A program made the translations under genes and the position numbers. Positions 1 to 8,775 of a stretch of 50,597 nucleotides of DNA are shown here, in pieces. The stretch covers positions 1-50,597 of the forward strand of contig NZ_QXGS01000021.1 of the NCBI RefSeq assembly GCF_003604215.1, given 5' to 3'. How positions within the stretch are numbered: position 1 is the first letter of the stretch; each line of letters starts with the position of its first letter. Source of the DNA: Teichococcus vastitatis. GTDB taxonomy: Bacteria; Pseudomonadota; Alphaproteobacteria; Acetobacterales; Acetobacteraceae. Below the pieces are notes generated by a model that was not told the origin of the DNA, did no database searches, and worked only from the letters and a program-made list of their open reading frames with translations.

Positions 1-606
1 GCGCACGCGCGTCGGAGCGGCCAGGCCATCGGCCAGGGCGAGCGCCCGGCGCAGCGCCGCCGGCACCGGGTCGCCTTCGACCGCCTCGTCCACGATGCCG
101 TGGCGCAGGGCATCCTCCGCCGTGACCGGCTCGCCGCTGACCACCATGGCCACTGCCGTCGCGGCCCCCGCCAGCCGCGGCAGGCGCTGCGTGCCGCCGG
201 CGCCGGGCAGCAGGCCCAGCTTCACCTCCGGCAGACCGAGCTTCGCACCGCTCGTGGCCACCCGCTCGTGGCAGGCCATTGCCAGCTCCAGCCCGCCGCC
301 CAGCGCGGCGCCGTTGATCGCCGCCACCAGCGGCTTCGGGCACGCATCGAGGAGTTCGACCACCTCCGGCAGGGTCGGTGACACGGGCGGCTTGCCGAAC
401 TCGCTGATGTCGGCCCCGGCCACAAAGGTGCGCCCGCTCGCCGCCAGCACGATGGCCCGGATTCCGGAATCGGCGGCTGCCTGCTGCATGGCATCCGCGA
501 TGGCGGACCGGAGGGCGGCGCTCAGCGCGTTGACTGGCGGATTGGCGATCCGCAGCACCGCGACCGCGTTGTCCACCGTGACGCCGACCAGCATGCGCTG
601 TTCCAT
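1..606 (-). CDS. Enoyl-CoA hydratase domain, probably N-terminus of a FadB/FadJ-type multifunctional enzyme (partial)
   Basis: Only the first 202 codons are present; the reading frame is open to base 1, so the gene runs off the left edge. The translation is a crotonase domain: an oxyanion-hole stretch (SGRTFVAGADISEF), then GAALGGGLELAMAC, then LPEVKLGLLPGAGGTQRLPR. The last segment carries the Glu region and the GGTQRLPR signature typical of the hydratase half of fused hydratase/3-hydroxyacyl-CoA dehydrogenases. It would hydrate trans-2-enoyl-CoA in beta-oxidation in the cytoplasm. The ATG at 604-606 was chosen because the frame stays open from there and the crotonase fold begins about ten residues in. 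It is divergent from the IclR gene at 742, with a palindrome between them. A stand-alone hydratase cannot be excluded because the C-terminus is missing. Confidence 0.85.
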   Translation of the reverse strand, partial: MEQRMLVGVTVDNAVAVLRIANPPVNALSAALRSAIADAMQQAAADSGIRAIVLAASGRTFVAGADISEFGKPPVSPTLPEVVELLDACPKPLVAAINGAALGGGLELAMACHERVATSGAKLGLPEVKLGLLPGAGGTQRLPRLAGAATAVAMVVSGEPVTAEDALRHGIVDEAVEGDPVPAALRRALALADGLAAPTRVR

Positions 607-638
607 GCCCGTTCCCTTCCTCCGCAGTGATTGGCCTT

Positions 639-655
639 ATTCCGCATTGCGGAAT
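639..655. promoter_or_regulatory. Perfect 17-bp palindrome, candidate IclR operator
   Basis: ATTCCGCATTGCGGAAT has two perfect 8-bp arms around a central T. It lies in the 135-bp divergent space between the hydratase start (606) and the IclR-family start (742). IclR proteins commonly bind short AT-ended dyads of this size in divergent promoters, so autoregulation plus control of the hydratase gene is the natural inference. No convincing -35/-10 pair could be assigned. Confidence 0.6.
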
Positions 656-741
656 TGAGTTCTGCGATTATGCTCAGACCTATCGGTCCGCGGACGGCCT
701 CGTCAAGCGCTGGCTTTGGAAAGTGCGGGAAAGGACAGGTC

Positions 742-1557
742 ATGCGAACACGGGCGCCGCGGAATGACGCACCAGGTGGCGGCGATGCAGCAGCCGACCG
801 GCAATTCATCGCCGTGCTGGCCCGTGGCCTGGACATCCTGCGTGCCTTCAGCGCCGAGGATCGCGTGCTGGGCAACCAGGAGCTGGCGGAGCGGACCGGG
901 CTGCCCAAGGCCACCGTGTCCCGCCTCACCTATACCCTGACGCGGCTCGGCTGCCTCAGCTACCTGCCACGCTTCGCCAAGTACCAGCTGGCCATCGGGC
1001 TGGTGCCGCTGGGGCAGCTCGCCCTGGCGAACATGACCATTCGCCAGGTGGCCGCGCCGCTGATGCGGCATCTGGCGGAGGAAACCCAGGCCTCGGTGTC
1101 GCTCGGCAGCCGCGAAGGAGCCGCCATGCTCTACATCGAGCATTTCTCGCCGCGCACCGCCGTGGCGCTGCAACTGGGCGTCGGGTCCCGGCTGCCGCTG
1201 GGGCTGACGGCGATGGGCCGGGCCTATTACGCCGTCGCGCCGGCCGCCGAGCGGGCGGAGCTGGATGCGGTGCTGTCGCAGGCCGATCCTGACGCCTGGC
1301 CCGCCACGCGGGAAGGGCTGCGCAAGGCGACCGAGATGCATGCCGCGCTGGGCTTCACCGCCTCGATCGGCGAATGGAACCACACGGTGCATGCGGCAGG
1401 CGCGGCCTTCGCCCTGCCGAATGGCGGCGGCATTGTCGCGATGAACTGCGGCGCGCCCGCCTTCATGTTGAGCGGCGAGCGCATCCTGCAGGATATCGGC
1501 CCCAGGCTGGCCGCCGTGATGCGGCGGCTGCAGGCACTGGCCGGGCTCGGCCGCTGA
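742..1557 (+). CDS. IclR family transcriptional regulator
   Basis: This 271-aa protein has an N-terminal winged helix-turn-helix at about residues 20-80 (segments RGLDILRAF, LPKATVSRLTYTLTRLG) and a C-terminal IclR effector-binding domain (LPLGLTAMGRAYYA, then the Gly-rich end IVAMNCGAPAF). IclR regulators bind small organic acids or their CoA esters and control catabolic operons. The frame is open back to 631, but ATG 742 follows AAAGGACAGG at a good distance and gives a normal family length, so it is preferred. It is divergent from the truncated beta-oxidation gene with a perfect palindrome between them, which makes that gene its likely target. Ligand unknown. Confidence 0.9.
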   Translation: MRTRAPRNDAPGGGDAAADRQFIAVLARGLDILRAFSAEDRVLGNQELAERTGLPKATVSRLTYTLTRLGCLSYLPRFAKYQLAIGLVPLGQLALANMTIRQVAAPLMRHLAEETQASVSLGSREGAAMLYIEHFSPRTAVALQLGVGSRLPLGLTAMGRAYYAVAPAAERAELDAVLSQADPDAWPATREGLRKATEMHAALGFTASIGEWNHTVHAAGAAFALPNGGGIVAMNCGAPAFMLSGERILQDIGPRLAAVMRRLQALAGLGR

Positions 1558-1585
1558 ACCGGGCTTTCCGGCCGAGGTTGCACGC

Positions 1586-2383
1586 TCAGCCGCCCGGAAA
1601 GACCGGCGTCCGCTTTTCCAGAAAGGCGCTGCTGCCTTCCAGGAAATCCTCCGAGGCGTAGAGCAGGCCCTGGGCATCCGCCTCCGCCTGCAGCAACTCG
1701 CCCAGCGTCCCGGTCGCGCGGTTCAGCAGCGTCTTCGCCATGGCGTTGGAAAGCGGCGAGCGCGTGGCGATCTGCCGGGCCATCGCCCGCGCCGCTTCCA
1801 GCGCGCCGCCGGCCGGCGCGAGCCGGTCCACCAGGCCGAGCGCCGCCGCTTCGGCGGCAGGCATCGCCTCGCCGAGCAGCATCACCATCTTCGACCGGCC
1901 GAGGCCGATGCGACGGGACAGGGTCCAGGCCGCGCCCAGATCCGGCACCAGCCCCACCTTGTTGAAGGAACAGGTGAAGGTCGCCGTTTCCGAGGCCACC
2001 ACGATGTCGCAGGCAGCGGCCATGGAGATCCCGGCGCCCGCCGCATGCCCTTCGACCGCGGCGATCACCGGCTTCTCGCCTTCCACCAGCAGGCGAATCA
2101 TCCGATGCCCCGCCATCATCCGGCGACGTCCCCCCATGGCGGTGGGGCGACCCATGCCGGAGATGTCGCCGCCGGCGCAGAAATGCCCGCCCTCCCCCGT
2201 CAGGATGATGACGCGGCATTCCGGGTCGGCGAGGCCGCGTTCCAGATGTTCGACCAGCGCGGCCCGCAACTCCATGGCCAGGGCGTTGCGGCGGCGCGGA
2301 TAGCTGAGCGTCAGCTCCAGCACGCCGTCGCTGAGCCGGGCATGGGTGGTGGGCGGGGCGGCTTCCGGGCTGGCATCGGTCAT
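1586..2383 (-). CDS. Enoyl-CoA hydratase/isomerase family protein
   Basis: A 265-aa single-domain crotonase. Visible motifs are GGHFCAGGDISGMG (CoA/oxyanion-hole region, about residues 66-80), GHAAGAGISMAAACD (second oxyanion Gly) and NKVGLVPDLGAAW. In the last motif an Asp sits where classical hydratases often have their second Glu, so isomerase- or hydrolase-like chemistry is possible. The frame extends upstream to 2476, but ATG 2383 follows GAAGGA and starts a normal-length protein. It lies 55 nt downstream of the nitronate monooxygenase gene on the same strand, likely in one operon. Substrate not determinable. Confidence 0.85.
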   Translation of the reverse strand: MTDASPEAAPPTTHARLSDGVLELTLSYPRRRNALAMELRAALVEHLERGLADPECRVIILTGEGGHFCAGGDISGMGRPTAMGGRRRMMAGHRMIRLLVEGEKPVIAAVEGHAAGAGISMAAACDIVVASETATFTCSFNKVGLVPDLGAAWTLSRRIGLGRSKMVMLLGEAMPAAEAAALGLVDRLAPAGGALEAARAMARQIATRSPLSNAMAKTLLNRATGTLGELLQAEADAQGLLYASEDFLEGSSAFLEKRTPVFPGG

Positions 2384-2438
2384 CGTCGAGCTTCCTTCAT
2401 GGGGGCGCCGCGCTGCGGCGCCGCTGTTGTGCCGGCTG

Positions 2439-3362
2439 TCAGAGGGCCGCGCCGGCGTCGCGATATTCCGCCGCAAGGCGGGCGCAGAGCGCGCCGGCGG
2501 GGGGCAGGTCGTCGATCGAGCCGACGCCCTGCCCGGCCGACCAGATGTTCTTCCAGGGCCGCTTCTCGTGCTCGGTGAGGTTGAGCGCCTCCTGCTCGGC
2601 CATCCGGTCGAGGTCCAGCCCGGCGGCCACCAGGCTCTGGCGCAGGAAATTGCCTTTCACCCCGCTGATGGCCGCGGTGTAGACGATGTCGCCGGCGCGG
2701 GCCTCCAGCACCATGCGCTTGTATTCCGGCGCGGCGAGGCTTTCCTGCGTGGCGATGAAGCGGGTACCGACATAAGCGAGGTCGGCGCCCATCAATCGCG
2801 CCGCAGCGACCTGGCGGCCATGCGCGATGCCGCCGCCAAGCAGCAGCGTGCCGGGAAACATGGCGCGGAGCTCGGGCAGGAAGGCGAAGGGGCTCAGGGT
2901 TCCCGCATGGCCGCCGGCACCGGCGCAGACGGCGATCAGGCCATCCACCCCGGCCTCGGCCGCCTTGGTGGCATGCCGCATGTTGATCACGTCGTGAAAC
3001 ACCAGCCCGCCATAGCCGTGCACGGCATCGACCACCTCGCGCACCGCGCCCAATGAGGTGATCACCAGCGGCACGCGATGCGCGACCGTAGCCTCCAGAT
3101 CCGCCTGCAGGCGCTTGTTGCTGCGGTGGACGATCAGGTTCACGCCGAAGGGCGCCGCCTGCGGCAGCGCGGCCAGCCGGCCGGCGATCTCGTCGAGCCA
3201 GCCCACATAGCCCGCCGTGTCCCGCTGGTTCAGCGCCGGAAAGGTGCCCACCATGCCGGCGCGGCAGGTTTCCACCACCAGATCCGGCCCGGACACCAGG
3301 AACAGCGGCGCCGCGACGGCCGGCAATGCCAGACGGCCTTGGAGCATGGCGGGGATCGGCAT
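2439..3362 (-). CDS. Nitronate monooxygenase (NPD/2-nitropropane dioxygenase family)
   Basis: A 307-aa FMN-dependent TIM-barrel protein. Key features are CAGAGGHAG with the family's catalytic His, GGGIAHG and GTRFIATQES (phosphate/FMN-binding loops), and a C-terminal WSAGQGVGSI segment. The family oxidises alkyl nitronates, or toxic propionate 3-nitronate, to oxo-acids, although many members are annotated by fold alone. ATG 3362 follows AGGAGG; an upstream in-frame ATG at 3416 lacks such a site. It is transcribed towards the hydratase at 2383, and is divergent from the acyl-CoA ligase at 3554. The pairing with a crotonase suggests a housekeeping or broader 2-oxo/enoyl role rather than nitroalkane use, but that is inference. 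Confidence 0.85.
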   Translation of the reverse strand: MPIPAMLQGRLALPAVAAPLFLVSGPDLVVETCRAGMVGTFPALNQRDTAGYVGWLDEIAGRLAALPQAAPFGVNLIVHRSNKRLQADLEATVAHRVPLVITSLGAVREVVDAVHGYGGLVFHDVINMRHATKAAEAGVDGLIAVCAGAGGHAGTLSPFAFLPELRAMFPGTLLLGGGIAHGRQVAAARLMGADLAYVGTRFIATQESLAAPEYKRMVLEARAGDIVYTAAISGVKGNFLRQSLVAAGLDLDRMAEQEALNLTEHEKRPWKNIWSAGQGVGSIDDLPPAGALCARLAAEYRDAGAAL

Positions 3363-3447
3363 CGGTTCGTGTCCTCCTGCGTCGGTCGCCGGCCGACATC
3401 GGGTTGCCCGGCGCACCCACGGTTCATCTTATTTCACGGGAAGAATA

Positions 3448-3467
3448 CCATTCCCCATATTGAATGG
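3448..3467. promoter_or_regulatory. Inverted repeat in divergent intergenic region
   Basis: CCATTC and GAATGG are separated by 8 bp (CCCATATT), in an AT-richer patch of the 191-bp gap between the nitronate monooxygenase start (3362) and the acyl-CoA ligase start (3554). The position suits an operator or promoter for one or both genes. The arms are only 6 bp, so chance is possible. Confidence 0.3.
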
Positions 3468-3553
3468 CGACACTCGGCTCTCTAACCTGCCAGCTATGAG
3501 GGAGGAGATGACGGGGCCAAGCGCCGCATCATCCGGAAAACAGGAAGAACGAT

Positions 3554-5668
3554 TTGCCGCAGACCGAAGCCGACGCCGCTTTGTCCGCTCTGCTCCATCC
3601 GCGCAGCGTGGCGGTGGTTGGTGCGTCGGATGATCCGAGCCGCATCGGCGGCCGGCCCATCGCGGCCATGCTGGAGCGCGGCTTCGGGGGACGCATCTTT
3701 CCGGTCAATCCGAAGCGCCCCAGCATCCAGGGCCTGCCGGCCTTCGCCGGCGTGGCCGATCTTCCGGAAACGCCCGATGCCGCCATCATCGCGGTGCCGC
3801 CCGCCGCGGCGGAGGCTGCGCTCCAGGACCTCGCGGAGCGCGGCACCAGGGCGGCCATCCTGTTCACCGCGGGCTTCGCCGAGATGGGCGCGGAGGGTGC
3901 TGCGGCGCAGGCGCGGCTGGTGGCCATCGCCCGCCGGCGCGGCATGCGGCTGCTCGGGCCCAACAGCCTCGGCCTGCTGAACACCGCGAACGGCTTCTAT
4001 GGCACCTTCACCTCCTCGCTGGAGCGCGGCTACCCGGTGCCGGGGCCGATCGGCATCGCCAGCCAGTCCGGCGCCTATGGCATGCACCTGTTCAGCATGG
4101 CGCGCGACCTCGGGATGGGACTGTCCTGCAGCATCACCACCGGCAACGAGGCCGATCTGACGGTGGGCGACTTCATCGCCTGGATGGCGCAGGATCCGAA
4201 CACCGAGGTGATCGCCGCCTATTCGGAGGGCATCCGCGACGGTGACCGCTTCCTGGCGGCGCTGGAGCTGGCGCGGCGCAACCGCAAGCCTGTGGTGATC
4301 ATGAAGGTCGGCCGCAGCGCGCTGGGCCGCGCGGCGGCGCAATCGCACACCGCCTCCCTAGCCGGCGACGATGCGGTGACGGATGCGGTGCTCGGCGAGT
4401 TCGGCGTGGTGCGCGCCCGCACCACGGAGGAGCTGCTCGATATTGCCCGCCTGGCGACCCGCAAGATTTATCCGGTGGGCAACACACTGGGCGTGCTGAC
4501 GGTCAGCGGCGGCGCCGGCGTGCTGGTGTCCGACGCGGCCGATGCCGCCGGGTTGCCGATGCCGCCGATGCCGGAGGCGGCGCAGGCCGCGCTGCACCGT
4601 GACCTGCCCTTTTGCGCGCCGCAGAACCCGGTGGATTGCACGGCGCAGGTGTTGAACGACCTGACCCTGGTGGGCCGCTTCGGCGAGGCGCTGCTGGGCG
4701 AGGGCGGCTATCGTTCGGCGCTGCTGTTCTTCACCCATGCCGGCGGCGCGCCCTCCATCACCCCGCGCCTGCGCGAGCAGCTGCGCACGCTGCGCAGCCG
4801 CTATCCCGACCGGCTGATGGTGTTGTGCGTGCTCGCCGATCCGCCGCAGATCCGGCAATTCGAGGATGACGGCTTCGCGGTGTTCGCCGATCCGTCGCGC
4901 GCCGTGGCGGCGATCCACGCCATGGGGCGTTTCGGCGAGGCCTTCGCCGCCGGCCCGGTCCAGGCGCCGACCCCCGGTCCCCTGCTCGAATGGCCGGACG
5001 CCACGCCGAGCGAGGCCGAGGCCAAGCGGCTGCTGGCGTCGGGCGGCATCGTCGCCGCGCCCGAACGGGCCTGCGCCAGCGCCGAGGAGGCAGCCGCCGC
5101 GGCCGCGTCGCTCGGCTTTCCCGTGGTGCTGAAGATCCTGTCGCGGGACATCCTGCACAAATCGGAGATCGGCGGCGTGCTGCTGGGCGTCCCGGACGCG
5201 GCGGCCGTGCGCGACGGCTTCGAATTGCTGATGCACCGCGCCGCGGAGGCGGCGCCGGCCGCGCGGTTGGAAGGCGTGCTGGTGGCGAAGCAGCTCTCGG
5301 GCGGCGTGGAATGCATCCTGGGCGTTCACCGCGACCCGGTGTTCGGCCCGGTCGCGCTGTTCGGGCTGGGCGGCATCTTCGTCGAGGTGCTGCGCGACGT
5401 GGCGCTGCGGCGCTGCCCGTTCGGCGAGGCAGAGGCGGAAGCGATGATCCGCTCGATCCGCGGCGCCCCGCTGCTTCAGGGCGCGCGCGGGCGGCCGCCG
5501 GCCGACATCCCGGCGCTGGCGCGGATGCTGTCGCGGCTGTCGCTGCTGGCGCATGCCGCGGGGCCGCGCCTCGCCTCCATCGACCTCAACCCGGTCTTCG
5601 CCATGCCTGCGGGCGAAGGCGCCTTCGCCGCCGACGCGGTGATCGAGATCGCGAAGGACGCGCCATGA
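3554..5668 (+). CDS. Acyl-CoA ligase, ADP-forming (acetate--CoA ligase family)
   Basis: A 704-aa fused alpha-beta NDP-forming acyl-CoA synthetase. It has an N-terminal CoA-binding Rossmann domain (LHPRSVAVVGASDDP, about 14-110), a succinyl-CoA-synthetase-like flavodoxin domain with the phospho-acceptor His at residue 265 in QSHTASLAGDD, and a C-terminal ATP-grasp domain (VVLKILSRDILHKSEIGG, from about 485). It would activate a carboxylic acid with CoA and ATP, giving ADP and phosphate. The start is TTG 3554, preceded by AGGAAG; no in-frame ATG gives a complete N-terminus. It heads a seven- or eight-gene plus-strand cluster and overlaps the MaoC gene by 4 nt (ATGA). The acid activated is unknown. 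Confidence 0.88.
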   Translation: MPQTEADAALSALLHPRSVAVVGASDDPSRIGGRPIAAMLERGFGGRIFPVNPKRPSIQGLPAFAGVADLPETPDAAIIAVPPAAAEAALQDLAERGTRAAILFTAGFAEMGAEGAAAQARLVAIARRRGMRLLGPNSLGLLNTANGFYGTFTSSLERGYPVPGPIGIASQSGAYGMHLFSMARDLGMGLSCSITTGNEADLTVGDFIAWMAQDPNTEVIAAYSEGIRDGDRFLAALELARRNRKPVVIMKVGRSALGRAAAQSHTASLAGDDAVTDAVLGEFGVVRARTTEELLDIARLATRKIYPVGNTLGVLTVSGGAGVLVSDAADAAGLPMPPMPEAAQAALHRDLPFCAPQNPVDCTAQVLNDLTLVGRFGEALLGEGGYRSALLFFTHAGGAPSITPRLREQLRTLRSRYPDRLMVLCVLADPPQIRQFEDDGFAVFADPSRAVAAIHAMGRFGEAFAAGPVQAPTPGPLLEWPDATPSEAEAKRLLASGGIVAAPERACASAEEAAAAAASLGFPVVLKILSRDILHKSEIGGVLLGVPDAAAVRDGFELLMHRAAEAAPAARLEGVLVAKQLSGGVECILGVHRDPVFGPVALFGLGGIFVEVLRDVALRRCPFGEAEAEAMIRSIRGAPLLQGARGRPPADIPALARMLSRLSLLAHAAGPRLASIDLNPVFAMPAGEGAFAADAVIEIAKDAP

Positions 5669-6513
5669 TCGATTACGACACCCTGCGCCACTTCCCCATC
5701 CCCGAGGTGCGGCAGCGCGTGACCCCGCGCGACGCGGTGTTCTACGCCCTGTCGGTCGGGCTGGGGCAGGACCCGATGGATGCGCGGCAGCTCGACTTCG
5801 TGGATGCCGACCGCGGGCTGCGCGTGATGCCTTCCATGGCGGTGGTGCTGGCGCATCCCGGCTTCTGGGCCGCCGACCCGGCCACCGGCATCGATGCCGT
5901 GAAGGTGGTGCATGGCGAGCAGACCATCACCCTGCATCACCCCCTGCCGGCGGAAGGCGAGATCATCGGCCGCACCCGCGTGACCGGCCTGGTCGACAAG
6001 GGCGAGGGCAAGGGCGCGCTGCTGTATTCCGAGAAGGAGCTGCGCGACGCCGCGACCGGCACGCTGCTGGCGGTGACCGGCAGCACCACCTTCCTACGCG
6101 GCGATGGCGGGTTCGGCGGCCCCTCCGGCCCGGTGAAGCCGGCCCATCCGGTGCCGGACACGGCGCCCGAGCTGACGCTCGACCTGCCGACGCGGCCGGA
6201 GCAGGCGCTGTATTACCGCCTGAATGGCGACAACAACCCGTTGCACGCCGATCCGGAGGTGGCGGCGCGGGCCGGCTTCCCGCGCCCGATCCTGCATGGG
6301 CTGTGCACCCTGGGCGTGGTGGCGCATGCGTTGCTGCGCGAGCTGGGCGACTACCGGCCGGACGCGATGAGGAGCCTGTCGCTGCGCTTCTCCTCCCCGG
6401 TGTTTCCGGGCGAAACCATTCGCACCGAGATCTGGCGCAACGGCGCCTTCCGCGCCCGGGTGGTGGAGCGCGACGTGGTGGTGGTGAACAACGGCCTAGC
6501 GGTGTTCGCATGA
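5665..6513 (+). CDS. MaoC-family (R)-specific enoyl-CoA hydratase, double hotdog
   Basis: A 282-aa protein with two hotdog halves: a degenerate N-terminal repeat (about 1-150) and a catalytic C-terminal repeat. The C-terminal half holds the hydratase-2 motif YRLNGDNNPLH with catalytic Asp189 and His194, followed by FPRPILHGLC. Hydratase-2 enzymes add water to trans-2-enoyl-CoA to give the 3R-hydroxy ester, which suits the 3R-type SDR at 11400. It is coupled to the preceding ligase (start 5665, ligase stop 5668) and to the following dehydrogenase. In actinobacterial steroid clusters MaoC proteins of this kind act beside heteromeric dehydrogenases and DUF35 partners, a layout echoed here. Confidence 0.88.
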   Translation: MIDYDTLRHFPIPEVRQRVTPRDAVFYALSVGLGQDPMDARQLDFVDADRGLRVMPSMAVVLAHPGFWAADPATGIDAVKVVHGEQTITLHHPLPAEGEIIGRTRVTGLVDKGEGKGALLYSEKELRDAATGTLLAVTGSTTFLRGDGGFGGPSGPVKPAHPVPDTAPELTLDLPTRPEQALYYRLNGDNNPLHADPEVAARAGFPRPILHGLCTLGVVAHALLRELGDYRPDAMRSLSLRFSSPVFPGETIRTEIWRNGAFRARVVERDVVVVNNGLAVFA

Positions 6514-7598
6514 GCGCCGCGCTGGACAATGCCGAGCTGGCCGAGGCGGTGCGCATGCTGCGCGACAGCGCCGCCGGCCTCGCGTCCCGGGGCGGCGACC
6601 GCCGCCGGGTCCGCGCCCTGCGCTTCCAGCCACCCGGCTTTGATCCGGCCGTGCTCGCCGCCATGGCCGAGCAGGGCTGGATCGGCCTGCTGCTGCCCGA
6701 GCAGAAGGGCGGCGCCGGGCTGGGCATGACGGCGCTCTGCGCCCTGGCTGAGGAGCTGGGCGCCGCCCTGGCGCCGGAGCCGCTGGTGCCCGCCATGCTG
6801 TCGGGATCGCTGCTGGCCGCCGCCGGTGCCGACATGCCGCTGGAGCGGCTGGTGGCCGGCGAGGCGCTGGTGCTGGCGGCGTGGCAGGAAGCGCCATCCA
6901 CCCTCGAGGCGCCCGGGACGCCGGGCGCGCCGCGCCTGTTTATTCCGCAGGCCGGCGGCGCCAGCGCCTTTCTGGTTCCGGTGCGGCAGGCCCAGGGGCT
7001 GGAACTGTGGCTGCAGCCGGCCGAGGGGGCCGCGCTGCAGCTGGAGAAAACCCAGGATGGTGGCTTCTTCGGCACGCTGAGGCCGGAAGGCGGTGCTCTT
7101 TTGGGCTCGATCGGCGAGGACGCCGTGGCCGACGCGCTGGAACAGGCGACGCTGGCCACCGCCGCCACGCTGCTGGGCGTCATGGATCAGGCCTTCGTCC
7201 TCACCCTCGACTACCTGCGCACGCGGCAACAATTCGGCCGGCCGATCGGCAGCTTCCAGGCGCTGCAGCACCGCGCCGCCGACCTGCAGATCCAGATCGC
7301 CCTGAGCCGCGCCAGCATCGCCGCCGCCGCCGCCCTGCTGGACGATGGCAGCACGTCCCGCGCGGCGCGACGGGCTGCCGTGTCGCGGGCCAAGGCGCGC
7401 GCCTCCGATGCGGCGCTGCTGGTGACGCGGCAGGCCATCCAGCTGCATGGCGGCATCGGCTACACGGATGAGGCGGATATCAGCCTTTATCTGCGCCGGG
7501 CCATGGTGCTGGCCAACCAGTTCGGCTCCGCCGCGCTGCACCGGCGCCGCTTCGCGGCGGAGGCCCATGACGACATGCTGGGGGAGGATGCGGCGTGA
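6510..7598 (+). CDS. Acyl-CoA dehydrogenase family protein, small-subunit type
   Basis: A 362-aa acyl-CoA dehydrogenase-fold protein, shorter than its neighbour. The N-terminal helical part (AAMAEQGWIGLLLPEQKGGAGLG) and the C-terminal four-helix part (DYLRTRQQFGRPIGSFQALQH; QAIQLHGGIGYTDEADISLYLRRA) are present, but the middle beta-domain is poorly conserved. It ends without the Y-E-G-T type catalytic loop. This fits the small subunits of two-gene dehydrogenases such as the pimeloyl-CoA and actinobacterial ChsE pairs. ATG 6510 overlaps the MaoC stop, and its own stop overlaps the GTG of the next dehydrogenase, so equimolar production of a heteromer is likely. Confidence 0.87.
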   Translation: MSAALDNAELAEAVRMLRDSAAGLASRGGDRRRVRALRFQPPGFDPAVLAAMAEQGWIGLLLPEQKGGAGLGMTALCALAEELGAALAPEPLVPAMLSGSLLAAAGADMPLERLVAGEALVLAAWQEAPSTLEAPGTPGAPRLFIPQAGGASAFLVPVRQAQGLELWLQPAEGAALQLEKTQDGGFFGTLRPEGGALLGSIGEDAVADALEQATLATAATLLGVMDQAFVLTLDYLRTRQQFGRPIGSFQALQHRAADLQIQIALSRASIAAAAALLDDGSTSRAARRAAVSRAKARASDAALLVTRQAIQLHGGIGYTDEADISLYLRRAMVLANQFGSAALHRRRFAAEAHDDMLGEDAA

Positions 7599-8752
7599 CC
7601 GACCTGAACGCACTGAGCGACGAGGCCTTCCGGGCCGAGGTGCGCCGCTTCGTCGAAGCCGAATATCCCCCCGAGCTGCGGCATCCGCCGCACCGGCTGC
7701 ACTGGGAGCAGGGCCGCCCCTGGTTCGACAAGCTACAGGCCCGTGGCTGGGTGGCACCCGGCTGGCCGCGCGAGCATGGCGGGCTCGGCCTCGATGCCGG
7801 CAAGCAGATCATCCTGATCGAGGAATATGAGCGACACGGCGTCGCCCGCCTGCCCGATCATGGCGTGATCATGCTGGGCCCCCTGCTGATCCGCTTCGGC
7901 ACGCAGGAGCAGCAGGAGCGCTTCCTGCCGCGGATCCTGGCCGGCGAGGACATCTGGTGCCAGGGCTATTCCGAACCCGGCGCCGGCTCGGACCTCGCCT
8001 CCCTCCGCACCGAGGCGGTGCCGGGAACGGACCAGGAGGGCGACCATTACGTCGTCAACGGCCAGAAGATCTGGACCACGCTGGCCACCGATGCCAACTG
8101 GATCTTCTGCCTGGTGCGCACGGACAAGGGCGGCAAGAAGCAGGAGGGGATTTCCTTCCTGCTGATCGACATGCGGTCGCCCGGCGTTACGGTGCGGCCG
8201 ATCATCAACCTCGCACGGCATGACGAGTTCTGCGAGGTGTTCTTCGACAATGTCCGCGTGCCGCGCGAGAACCTGGTGGGCGAGCCCAACAAGGGCTGGA
8301 GCATGGCCAAGGCGCTGCTCGGCTTCGAACGCATCTTCCTCGGCTCGCCGCGACAATCCGGCTATGCGCTGGCACGGCTGAAGCTGCTGGCCGAGCGGAT
8401 GGGCGTGTTCGACGAGCCTGATTTCCAGGACCGCTACACCCGCCTCCGCATGGATCTGGACGATCACAAGGATCTCTACGAGACCTTTGTCGCCGTGCTG
8501 CGCCGGGGCGACACGCTGGGACCGGACGTGTCCATGCTGAAGCTCCACCAGGCCGAGCTGTTCCAGCGCATCACCGAACTGATGCTGGAGATCGCCGGCG
8601 AGAATGCCGGCCTGCTGGAGCCGATGGGCGGCAATCGCGACCTGCATCCGGCGGGTCAGTTCATCGAGGCGCGGCCGACCACGATCTATGGCGGCAGCTC
8701 GGAGGTCCAGCGCGGCATCCTGGCCAAGAACGTGCTGGGCCTGCCCGGTTGA
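7595..8752 (+). CDS. Acyl-CoA dehydrogenase family protein, large-subunit type
   Basis: A 385-aa FAD-dependent acyl-CoA dehydrogenase. It contains the substrate/FAD segment QGYSEPGAGSDLASL, NGQKIWTT, and the terminal loop TIYGGSSEVQRGILAKN. In the last motif Gly366 occupies the position of the catalytic Glu of medium-chain dehydrogenases, so the base must lie elsewhere (as in isovaleryl-type enzymes) or come from the partner. The GTG start at 7595 overlaps the stop of the small-subunit gene. It would desaturate an acyl-CoA at C2-C3, passing electrons to ETF. A Bug receptor follows 23 nt downstream. Substrate unknown. Confidence 0.9.
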   Translation: MTDLNALSDEAFRAEVRRFVEAEYPPELRHPPHRLHWEQGRPWFDKLQARGWVAPGWPREHGGLGLDAGKQIILIEEYERHGVARLPDHGVIMLGPLLIRFGTQEQQERFLPRILAGEDIWCQGYSEPGAGSDLASLRTEAVPGTDQEGDHYVVNGQKIWTTLATDANWIFCLVRTDKGGKKQEGISFLLIDMRSPGVTVRPIINLARHDEFCEVFFDNVRVPRENLVGEPNKGWSMAKALLGFERIFLGSPRQSGYALARLKLLAERMGVFDEPDFQDRYTRLRMDLDDHKDLYETFVAVLRRGDTLGPDVSMLKLHQAELFQRITELMLEIAGENAGLLEPMGGNRDLHPAGQFIEARPTTIYGGSSEVQRGILAKNVLGLPG

Positions 8753-8775
8753 CCGCCGGCGAAGGGAATGGATCG

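Noticed and set aside
3496-3553. ATG codons just upstream of the acyl-CoA ligase
   Set aside because: ATG 3496 and ATG 3508 are out of frame with the ligase domains; TTG 3554 with AGGAAG fits better.
4990-5664. Long open frame upstream of the MaoC start
   Set aside because: It lies antiparallel in frame to the ligase and its translation is Arg/Ala-rich without family motifs; the ATGA junction at 5665 marks the true start.
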